From positions 15,579,291 through 15,643,290 of the forward strand of contig CM065301.1 of the NCBI GenBank assembly GCA_032871835.1: 64,000 nucleotides of DNA, read 5' to 3'. A program made the position numbers and the translations under genes. Under the pieces are notes generated by a model. That model was not told where the DNA came from. It did not search any database and saw only the letters and a program-made list of their open reading frames with translations. This DNA is from Dipteronia dyeriana (lineage: Eukaryota > Streptophyta > Magnoliopsida > Sapindales > Sapindaceae). Of the stretch, positions 55,542-64,000 are shown piece after piece (positions within the stretch are counted from its first letter, which is position 1; the number at the start of each line of letters is the position of its first letter).

Positions 55542-56932
55542 GTTTCTTAATTTTAATGTTACTTTTCAATTCAGAGATGAATTCTCTTTGTTAGCTGATT
55601 GTTTGATGTTTCTTTTTAGTATTTAATAAAAACCCATGTAAGAGAGCAATTTCAGATGTCAAGAATAGTGTTATAAGATTGCTTTCGTACACAAAAGCAA
55701 TCTTAGGGCATCTAAAAATAGCTCAATGCCATTGGGAGCGCTCGAAAGGACTAGTGAGGAAGTCGAAAACACATGTCGCAAAGACAGTGTACACTCACCG
55801 AAACTAACTGGGTGCAATGAAGCACTATTAGGGCGCATTCAGGTCGGAAGCACTTGATAGGATGCACCAAGAGTTGAGTAAGGGATAAGAGTTTCTACTC
55901 AGAAACATGCACAAATAAAATGTTAAGCGCCTGTAAAGGCAATAGACATATAAAATGCTCTCCTGCAACGAATCTTGATCAACAGACTATTGAGAGATAT
56001 CTCAATGACTTAGTTGACAGATAAAAGATAAAAGTCTATGAACTAGATACCATGCAAATGGGTTATAAAAGAGCACTTCTTGACGTAAAAATAGAAGCAA
56101 CGAACTGATCGGGGGTCTGAGTAATCGATCGACTAACATGAGTATACTCCACGACGTTGCCCGGATAAGGGGTTGTTACAAACCTTGCCATACAAAGTTG
56201 CTTGGCCGAAGTAGGGACGATAGACTTAATATAGTTTGAGCTAATAAACAGTCATGACCAAGCTAGAAAAACCGGGTTTGTAGTGATGTATCCAAAACCG
56301 GGCGCGACTCGATCTATGCCAAAAATGAAAGAATATCATTTTTCCCGAGCTTCATCCGGCTCCCTAGAAGACAACTCTTAACGATGCTTTGAATAGCAAT
56401 CTTTCGTACCCCATTCAATAGACTTGCTGGGATATATACCCGACTAAGAACTAGTCGCAACCAATTGCACAAGTATAGTTTCAGCAGAGTCAGTTAGCTA
56501 GGTGTAAGGTAGTACACACGATTCGAGATAACTCAAGGCGACCACCGAGGTAAACGCACTTAGTCATAGAGGGATCACTCGGTTCAGCATAATAATGAGA
56601 TTAAATTACAGGGTGATTCACGCCATATGAAAGGGTGCATTCGTAACCAAGATAATTAACTTGGCATGGCTGGACATGCATAGTTCGAGTTAACAAGTGG
56701 TTATAACCATTTATAAATTACTCAAATTTTTGTTAGTTGCTCATTTTGGTCTAGATCCTTGATCATCCCGATTATACGATGAAATAAAAAATTCATGCTA
56801 AGTCGTTTGCTTAAGAAGAGTCAGTGAAAATGTATATATTCACATACAATGTGATGTCATTTACATTAAAAATGGAAAGAATACAAAACAACGGTTACAT
56901 TGGCAATGGTGACAAGAGGCGAAGAAAGATAG
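55542..56932. other. non-coding 3' region of the Tat element
   Basis: A 1.4 kb stretch between the integrase stop and the end of the antisense gene, without long ORFs on either strand. Short motifs such as GATCGGGGGTC and CCGGGCGCGAC are scattered in it. Such long spacers are usual in Tat elements. Confidence 0.6.
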
Positions 56933-59900
56933 TTAAGCATTTGGGGTACTAGAAGGACCTTCAGGTCCATATCCATCATGAGGAAGGTCACCACCCCCAC
57001 GATCGTGGTTTAGGTCTCTAAAGTCTGGCAAAGTGATGTGGTCTTCTGGGTCATCGACCATGAATGGAGAATAGTCTATACCAGGCAAGGGACCTACATC
57101 AACCCCTTTACTCAGGGAGCCAATATCTTCACCGGAATGGAAAACCAACAAGGAAGACTTCGAAGTAAGCTATAGGTGCATATGATGGGGATCCTTCCCA
57201 ATAGATCTACAGTAGGTCCTTTATCTAATCATTTGGTTCCTTTTGGCTTCCAGTGACTCGGTCTTCTGGGTCATCGGCCATGAATGGAGAATAGTCTATA
57301 CCCGGTAAGGGACCTACATCAACCCCTTTACTCAGGGAGCCAATATCTTCACCGGAATGGAAAACCAACAAGGAAGACTTTGAAGTAAGCTCTAGGTGCA
57401 TACGTGCATAGGATGGGGATCCTTCCCAATAGATCTACAGTAGGCCCTTTATCAAATCATTTGGTTCCTTTTGGCTTCCAGTGACTCGTTTTTATGCTTC
57501 TTAATTATTCTGTCCCATTTTTGATGGGCCTCCTTCGAGGAACTCTCCTTGCTGCCAAAGAATACTCAAGCGGTGACCTGTCCCCTCTCGAATTCCCTTA
57601 ACATGACAACATCAAAGGTTGGGGATCTCTTATAGCAGTTCACATTCTGGACTTCGAAGGCTGACATAGCTTCTTGGGAAAACACCTCTATGCTGACCTG
57701 CTGCTGCTCAAGGTTCTTTGCCACGTTTTTATAGTGAATTCGAGCTTCTCAGATGCCTGTTGCGCCTCAAGCATAATTTACTGAGCAAATGTAAAGGTGT
57801 TTTAGGCAATCTGAGTCTCCTCTTCATATTTCTTTATTGTTGTTTCAACCAGGATGGCCCTCGACTCGAGTTCAACACTTCGTAACTCTGCCTTGGCGAC
57901 CCTTTTCTCTAACTCAACATTCCTCGTGGTGAGTTCTCTAAGAGTTGTCTCGGTTGTAGAAGCCTTGCACTAAACATTGGCTATGGTTTTCCTTAGGGCA
58001 ACCTCAGTCGCAGCATGGGCCTTCAACTTCTCCTCATACTGCTTAACTTTACACGCACTGGCAGAAAAAGACTTTAGAGCATCGTCCTTCTCAGTAAGAG
58101 CCTTTCTTAGCTGAGATATCTCAGTGTCCTGCTTCTTCTGATCAGCCAAGGCTCAAGTTAGCTTCTTCACCGCCTGGAAGAGAATGTACGAATTAGTAAA
58201 ATTGGCAAAAACGCAGGCGAAGGGCAATGTAGAAAGTACTTACAAAAACTCCATTGTTGAAGATCATGTGTATCCGCTCTGAGGCACTGACATCTTTGGC
58301 TTCCCTCAATTACCCACAGCTAATGTACATATCACCGGATGACATCGATCGGAGCATAGAGAGTGGGTCGACATGAGAGCTACCTGAATGAGGACAATGG
58401 GAGGATCCGACAACAGAAGCAGCCAGGAGAGCCTACTGAATAGGTAAATCATGACCGGTGGAAGTGGTCGGGGCACCATTAGTAGGGTCAGGTCTATGAC
58501 AGGATGCACCCATGAAATTACAATACCCTCTCTAGCTTGAGGAGTAGTTGTAGAGACTTCTAAATCATATCCCTCAAGGGCTTGACCTTCACTTATATCG
58601 TCTTGAGGAAGAGGTCCAGAAGGTACGATGGAGGGGACATTCCTAGACTGGCTCACCCCTACATCTTTAACCAATTCAATTGTAGCCCCAATCCTTGATT
58701 TGAACACTAGAAGAAGTGCTTTCTCCTCAGTGACATCCAGCAAATCATTATTAAAATATTACTCCTCTGAGTTGAGCTCGTCATTGTCAGAATCAAAGTC
58801 AGTAAAGATTATCTGGCCTTTAACAGAGAATTGCATGAGGGACTTTTTTGGGCTATATGTGGGCAGATCTGAGGAAGGATGGTCAGTTTGAAACAAAGAA
58901 AGGTCGGGATTAGTAGGAAGCACAACAGGGTCAACAACCTTGACTGGATTAGATGGGAGAAAAGAAGATGTTGCAGCAACCCTATCGCCCCTTCTCTTCG
59001 ACAGTTGCTCCCACAAGATCAAGTCGGTCAGGGTCTCTTGATCATCCTCTTTTCTTCATTGAGAATGATAGGGCCAACCCCTAACAGGGGCTGTAACGAG
59101 TCAACATCGCACAGAGCCTTCGACCTTTTATGAATGGCCTCGAGGGCAGAAGATCCCTCCATAGTCTTAGCCACTTTGTTACAAGCGACCTTATTACCGG
59201 ATTTTACCTTATGGGATCGACCCTTGCTCGATTCATCTTTGCTTGACCTATCCCCAGTGGGTCTATCTCGGCTCAATCTCTCTCTACTAGATCTCTCTCG
59301 ATCAGATTCCTCAGGAGCATATTGCACCCGGGCAGACCTATCTCTAGATAATCCTCTCCGATCACCTCAGGGGTGGAGTAACACTGTGACTGTTTGTTTC
59401 AGCCAGTTTAGCAAGAACCGCTAATGAGTCATGATCAAACTCATATACATGCTTCACCAAATCAAGATCGGGGTAGAGGGGGGGCAATTTCCTAGGCCAC
59501 TTGATCAACAACAGCCTTCATGCTCACCCGATCAAGGTTCTTAGCCTTTTCGGCCTACTCGCCAACAACGATGTCCACTTCAAATACTAGAAAGACGAAC
59601 ACAAAGAAAAGCGGTAAGAACATCTATATATAACAAAGGCATTAAGAAATATAGAAACAAGAGCCTACAGCGCTTGCATCGGGTGAAAAATGCATGACCT
59701 TCTAAGAAGTCTGAGCCGCATTCACAACAGTATTGGTCTGCTCCCTGGTCATCACATGCGTAGTTTTGTTTCATAGCTCGAGGCTACAAAAGTGCCTTGG
59801 GATACTGCTCTGAGCCAACCAATAGATGGGATCAAAAACCACGGTCTCACCCGAGTCACCGCTGATGAAAAACCAACTATTTTTTAAGTACTTGTTCGAC

Positions 59901-60536
59901 AAGGGGAACCACCAGATAAAGCCCTTGTGGCCTTTATGTGTAAGAGGGATAGGTTTTTCATTATAGCCATGGGGAATCCAATTTTTCTCGGGGAGGTCGA
60001 CTGAAGATAAAAAGTGCCTCCAGTATCTGATCGCCCCAAGGTATAAAAATCACGTATCTCCTGAGGGGTCGGGAGGTGATTGGCCCCGTTCTTCTTCCAC
60101 AAGTGCCACAAGTTGATTAGTACCCGATATGAGTTGGGGGTAGTTAAGCGGGGGCAATCCTTACATCCGCCAAGAATCGGGCGATGAAGGGTTGAATAAG
60201 GAAAGTGACCCTAGAGGATAACATAGTCCCATAAACGGCAACTGCACCGGAGGAAGGATTCCATACAGCATGATTGATGCTACAAGACAGTCGTATCGAA
60301 CGTGGAAGGATGAACCGATCCTTAAACTTCTTAAGCTCATCGTCGGTCACCACGTTAATCCCGGAATCAAAGGCGTAAAGGTGATCAGCTGTAAATCTTA
60401 GCATGCGTGCTTGTCGTTCCCTCGGGACCTCTTTTATCTTAACATCTACAAAACTATCTTCAAGTCGTTTGCTAGACAATGCGGTTTCTTTGGGTGAACC
60501 CCTAGTAGTATGTCTTTTGCTAGTTGTCTTCGACAT
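56933..60536 (-). pseudogene. antisense gene of the Tat element (PF04195-like protein), frameshifted
   Basis: The minus-strand start is ATG at 60536 (MSKTTSKRHTTRGSPKETAL). The first ORF (to 60144) has FKDRFILPRSIRL, GAVAVYGTMLSSRV and PFIARFLADVRIAPA. After a 1-nt shift it continues at about 60145-59884 with TPNSYRVLINLWHLWKKNG and FYLQSTSPRKIGF. This resembles the 'putative gypsy type transposon' domain (PF04195, recognised by eye). Further down come a charged RS/KS-rich segment (59327-59028), an acidic piece (FDSDNDELNSEE, about 58760) and a coiled-coil-like stretch (about 58170-57550, with KQYEEKLKAHAATEVALR and ELTTRNVELEKRVAKAEL). The C-terminal tail is acidic and Gly/Pro-rich (57151-56933). 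Function is unknown. Frameshifts and stops show decay, but the whole layout is readable. Confidence 0.8.
57041..57488. repeat. 220-bp tandem duplication in the antisense gene
   Basis: 57041-57260 and 57261-57488 are near copies (GTCTTCTGGGTCATCG[A/G]CC ... CTTCCAGTGACTCG). The second has about 8 extra bases (TACGTGCA). It duplicates the 3' coding end, including the SPFMVDDPEDH block. Confidence 0.93.
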
Positions 60537-60538
60537 AT

Positions 60539-60769
60539 CTAGGCTAACATCAATAGAAGCAGAACCAAAATAATTAGCAGATTAAGGGACAAATTCAGAA
60601 AGATCCACAGAATAATCTACATTTAAAGCAACAGGTTGAAATGAAGGGGTATATATATGAAAGTGGCCCCAAAGTATAGATTAAAGCCTAGCGATATTCT
60701 CATTATCGCCAGCCTCAATAGCATGCATGAGAAGTTCAAAATATCGATAGCGGAGAGTTGGATCCATAC
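60539..60769 (-). other. possible 5'UTR intron and uORF of the antisense gene
   Basis: On the minus strand CTCCAG|GTATGG (60770/60769) could be a donor and GTTAGCCTAG|AT (60540-60539) an acceptor just 2 nt before the start ATG, giving a 231-nt AT-rich intron. If unspliced, the same stretch opens a 28-codon uORF (60767-60681, MDPTLRYRYFELLMHAIEAG...). Both readings are inference. Confidence 0.4.
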
Positions 60770-60922
60770 CTGGAGTATAAATGAACGCGATGAGAACACA
60801 ACGGCTCGTAAAGAAGGAAGAGAAACAAAGAAGAGTAAAAGCTTAAAGAAGAAAAAAAGATTAGGATTTTCTCTGTGAAAAGGATTTGTAAAGACGTGAG
60901 AGTGAAATGAAGAGTTTTGAGT

Positions 60923-60946
60923 TATATATAGAAGTGGGTGACGTCA
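60923..60946 (-). promoter_or_regulatory. candidate promoter of the antisense gene (TATA and TGACGTCA)
   Basis: Minus strand TATATATA (60930-60923) lies 8 bp downstream of a perfect TGACGTCA palindrome (60946-60939), the core bound by plant bZIP/TGA factors. The TATA box is about 390 nt upstream of the start ATG at 60536, leaving room for a leader. A pyrimidine-rich stretch (about 60880-60840 on the minus strand) follows. Use as a promoter is inferred. Confidence 0.5.
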
Positions 60947-61206
60947 TCAGAGTATACACACGTCTCCAGGCGAGAGTAGAAGTAGGTGCACGTAAATCGA
61001 AAATCACGTGCTGTTCAAAATTTAAAAAGATGGCTAAATGATTGCATCAAGCGAAATAGGCGTGATTGACACCGACGCTTAGCTGTAAAACAATAAATGT
61101 GCATTAATGAGCTACAAGACAAGAAAAAAGAAAACATTAAACACACTTCGCCAAGTGAAACTCATTTGGAACGAAAACACTCGGTCTCATATGTTTAAGG
61201 GGGTAT

Positions 61207-61979
61207 TGTTATTAGTAAATTCTGGATGACGCCACGTCACCAACAGATAATATGATCGAATAAACTCAAGTTGACAAAAGAGCACTCGCCAAACCCCGAC
61301 CAAGATGACACAAACGATCGGGCTGGAAGACTCGATCGGGGTTGTCAAGATAGTAAGGGTAAATGTCGTGATCGGGTAGGATCATCGATCGGGGAAAAGC
61401 GGGTCTGGTCGGGTTCAGCAGATGGTCGGTTGAGCGACACGTGGACAATGTTCTGATTTAGCGAAATCACGGCCCAAAACACGTAGAGAATGAATCCTAC
61501 TCAAATAAGGTGTCTAGAAGTATACTTTGATGAGGAAGTAAATTTCCTTATAGATATCATAGTCCAGGTTGGGCAAGAGATCTAACGCAATCAAAAGACA
61601 ATCAACACAAAACAAGGAAGAAGGATAACACGACTCCAATAAGTTAGAGTTTTGTTTAATTACAGAAACTTTCCTTACTTGTACACCAATAATTAGGGAT
61701 CTATGCATGTATAAATAGACCCTAGCAACACCCATAAAAGGGATGAATGCTAATTAAGCATAAGGGAGAGCATGAGAGATTGAGTGTGTATTCTTTTGAC
61801 AATTTAGTGGATATTTTTTCTTTTGCCGTTACTAGCAACCGTGGATGTTTCTCCGCCTTGGGCTTTTGCCACGTAAATTTTTACGTCGCTTCTTGCTTTT
61901 TATTTATTTCGATTTGTAGTTTAATTTTTATTAATATTATCTGTTTGACGTGTGGTCGATCCAAAAATCGTAGTCAACA
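61207..61979 (+). repeat. 3' LTR of second Tat element (773 bp)
   Basis: TGTTATTAG ... GTCAACA, preceded by the purine run AAGGGGG and followed by ATACT. It aligns with 52804-53663. GTATAAATAGACC near 61709-61721 is a probable TATA box. Confidence 0.93.
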
Positions 61980-62152
61980 ATACTTTTAGCCGACGAAACT
62001 CAAAATTTCATCAGCTAAAACCTTTCCCAAACATGATGTTCCCACGAATTTGCCGATGAAATTTTTTCATCGCGTAATACATTTCCCTACGAATTTCAAC
62101 CTTTCCCCACGAAAATGGTTCGTCGGGAAATACAAAAAATCTTGTAGTGACA

Positions 62153-63134
62153 ATTAAGTCATTACAAAAGATATATCAAATTTATAGATTTATGAAAAAT
62201 AAGGAGTTTCCTTCGTCTAATGGGAGGAAGACTATCCGGCCTACTCCCTCCTATCTAGGAGGAGGCTGTAGCCTCCGCTCTTTGATTGAAAAAGGGAGGC
62301 TGCGGCACCCTCCCAGACTCCCAACCTCCATATTGTTGATGGGGATGTGGATTTAATACAAAATTAAAACAATGAACTTTCATATAACTACAATATGCAA
62401 TTTTAAAATGGTTGTTCAAATGTAAATATGAACACTTTTAGTAAATTACACAAATTAAAGAGCTTAAGAATAAAGAAATCTGATACGAAATTTAAACGAG
62501 TTTAGCCCCGACCTATGTCTACTTCCACTCCTTTCACTATCTATCATTGAACTTTCGAGTGCCAATTAAACCATTAGAACAATGTGGATGTCTCACCGCA
62601 AACCCATCAAGTGATACATAACACTTGGATTTGCAGTCTCACCCCTCAACATATGATTCTCACACTCAAAGATAGGATAAAATGATTACAAGAATAAATC
62701 CAGCTCTCTTAAAGAGTAAATATACAAATCTAAGCACAAATAAGTAAATAACTAAATAATTCTTTGGCGTGTTTCGATGGAATAGTTTGACTCTGCAAGA
62801 TTTAGAACACTTCACTGGAATGTTAGAGAACTTTGCAATTAAGCTGTTGAAAATCATTAAATGGGATTGAAGAAATGTATCTAAAGGGAAAAATATGAAC
62901 TAACCATCAATGATCAAGCCAATATATTGTGAACTGTAATTTTGATAAAAGTTCATTTTTATATTCAATTGCACCTAAGTTCAGGATATCTTCTTGAAAT
63001 TTGCCATATATTAAAATAGTAACTATGTGCAGTAATTTCTTTGGCTCTTGAAGTCGTTTAAAGGTTTGAAGTTTAGCAGATGATTTTTTGTTGAAACTCT
63101 ACAGAGAATCAAGATTCAAAGAGAAGTTGAGGAA
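62153..63134. other. AT-rich upstream region of the last gene
   Basis: Between the CACTA element and the start codon. A GC-rich patch with AGGAGGCTGTAGCCTCC / GGGAGGCTGCGGC words (62255-62325) is probably a repeat remnant. The last 300 bp should hold the promoter and leader, but no TATA box stands out. Confidence 0.5.
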
Positions 63135-64000
63135 ATGGATAAACCAGAACCCACCTCCTCCTCCGTCAATTGGAGTGAGGAAGTGGAAGATCTGGTGGCA
63201 GCAGGAGACACGGAAGCTGCTATTGCTCTTCTTGAAAGCACCGTTTCGAAACTCGAAACCCTTGACCCAACCAGCGAATCGGTCACTCTCCAGTTAGCCT
63301 CCGCTCTCACTAACTTGGCCAATATCTACTCCTCCAAAGGCTTCTCTCTCAAATCCGACCACCTCCTCTCTCGCGCTTTCCATATTCGGTATTTTTTTTG
63401 TTCTGTTTTCTTTCTATATTAGCATTACATATTGTTTATCTGGGTTCTTTATTATTATTTTTTTATGTTGGTTTGAATTTCAGTAATTCAAATACTGTAA
63501 AGGACTTGAAGGATTCTTGCAATGATTCTGGCCAAAGTGGCTTTCCAACTGATGGTAGTAATTATTCATATGACATTTTTAGTTCCTATTTCAATTACTC
63601 ATTGTTTTAAACTAATATTCAGACATTTCTTTAATTTCTTATTTTGGTGAAGTGAATCATGGGAAATCATTGAAATCGTTTGAAGGGGATGATGGTGAGT
63701 TTCTATTCTATTGTTAAGAATTATCAAAATCTTATGGAAGATGATTACGGTTTTAATGATTGTGTCATTGTATAATTACAGATTGGGAAGCTATTGCTGA
63801 TTGTGCACCCGATCAGTTGCTTTGCTCTCAATGCTTGCCTGAAGTATCAAATCTTTCATTAGAGGATAACAAAGTTCAAACCCCTAAACGGCGTGGAAGG
63901 GGAACATTCTCGTATAAAAAGAATGAGCTGTATAGTGATCGGCTGTCTGATAATTCTGTTGCTGCTGTTGAAGATACTGAGGATGACGATGTAGGTCAGG
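63135..64000 (+). CDS. unrecognised multi-exon protein, possibly TPR-like, 5' part
   Basis: Exons 63135-63388, 63484-63554, 63653-63694 and 63782-64000 (continuing off the window) join in phase at GT-AG sites; split codons give R, V and D at the junctions. The predicted N-terminus is MDKPEPTSSSVNWSEEVEDL, then a helical stretch: LVAAGDTEAAIALLESTVSKL and LASALTNLANIYSSKGFSLKSD. That pattern of paired helices resembles tetratricopeptide repeats. Later exons read DWEAIADCAPDQLL and RRGRGTFSYKKNELYSDRLSD, then an acidic run. The ATG is the first in a frame with good plant codon use and an upstream in-frame stop nearby. Function and full length cannot be told from here. Confidence 0.8.

Larger units (their letters stand above)
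52804..61979 (+). mobile_element. Tat-type Ty3/gypsy retrotransposon with antisense gene
   Basis: The left LTR starts TGTTATTGG at 52804 and the right LTR ends GTCAACA at 61979. ATACT flanks both ends (52799-52803 and 61980-61984). Inside are a tRNA-Asn-like primer-binding site, the start of gag, a foreign LTR fragment replacing most of gag-pol, the end of integrase, a long 3' region with a minus-strand gene, and a polypurine tract (AAGGGGG, 61198-61203) before the right LTR. The integrase end and overall layout fit the Tat lineage (Grande, RIRE2, Retand), in which antisense ORFs past pol have been described. Confidence 0.92.
51395..62149. mobile_element. non-autonomous CACTA (En/Spm) element with nested insertions
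   Basis: It starts CACTACAAGAATTTT at 51395 and ends AAAAAATCTTGTAGTG at 62149, with a 3-bp duplication ACA on both sides (51392-51394 and 62150-62152). Subterminal copies of a TTTCCCCACAAAACTCAAAATTCGTAG-like word occur four or more times at 51405-51690, and inverted relatives at 61985-62135, as in CACTA transposons. Without the Tat element (52804-61979) and its duplication it would be about 1.6 kb, with no transposase. Confidence 0.92.

Noticed and set aside
58628..59424. Plus-strand ORFs opposite the antisense gene
   Set aside because: They mirror the charged minus-strand coding frames; the minus strand carries the recognisable domain order.
63116..63322. 68-aa minus-strand ORF opposite exon 1 of the last gene
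   Set aside because: Shadow of the plus-strand coding exon, which is supported by in-phase downstream exons.

Overview
The window is plant nuclear DNA, most likely from a eudicot. It is AT-rich, has short GT-AG introns and a typical BELL homeodomain gene, and carries the usual angiosperm transposon classes (Ty1/copia, Ty3/gypsy of Tat and chromovirus type, L1 LINEs, hAT, PIF/Harbinger, Mutator and CACTA elements). Only two host genes can be supported: a four-exon BEL1-like homeobox gene (CDS 25344-28705, +, 658 aa predicted) and the 5' part of an unrecognised multi-exon gene running off the right edge (63135-64000, +). Almost everything else is transposon, much of it nested.

Layout. 1-4309: 3' half of a decayed Ty1/copia element with a 2.1 kb LTR. 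4310-6903: AT-rich intergenic DNA. 6904-13673: an old GC-rich inverted-repeat element split by a Tat-type Ty3/gypsy element (7319-12640, TSD ATACT) and by a G-rich hAT-type MITE (12984-13597, 8-bp TSD). 14436-16882: a short coding-less LTR element with a solo LTR nested in it (14919-15783, TSD TATAC), followed by an inverted-repeat MITE cluster (16883-17635). 17636-24400: AT-rich DNA with a Tourist-like MITE (21187-21474). 25344-28705: BELL gene. 29371-44697: a Ty3/gypsy element (called gypsy1, minus strand, TSD TAAG[T/C]) starting 0.67 kb past the BELL stop. Its 3' LTR holds a second hAT-type MITE, and its reverse transcriptase/RNase H region was split by a chromodomain gypsy (gypsy2, minus strand, TSD TCTAG); a later exchange duplicated part of gypsy1 and left a third gypsy2 LTR. 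46387-46906: Mutator-type foldback MITE with a 9-bp TSD. 47100-50436: two decayed LINE fragments. 50437-51057: second copy of the coding-less LTR family. 51395-62149: a non-autonomous CACTA element (TSD ACA) carrying a hAT-like MITE and a 9.2 kb Tat element (52804-61979, TSD ATACT).

The most interesting content is the second Tat element. Downstream of its integrase remnant it carries a roughly 4 kb gene on the opposite strand (about 60930 to 56933) that resembles the PF04195-type 'putative gypsy type transposon' family. That gene has its own TATA box, a TGACGTCA site, a possible uORF and a possible 5'UTR intron. Both Tat elements also show unusually long primer-binding sites (about 29 nt) that resemble the 3' end of tRNA-Asn. 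All transposon coding regions here are broken by stops, frameshifts, deletions or lost catalytic residues, so none looks autonomous. Domain and family calls come from reading motifs; no database search was run.
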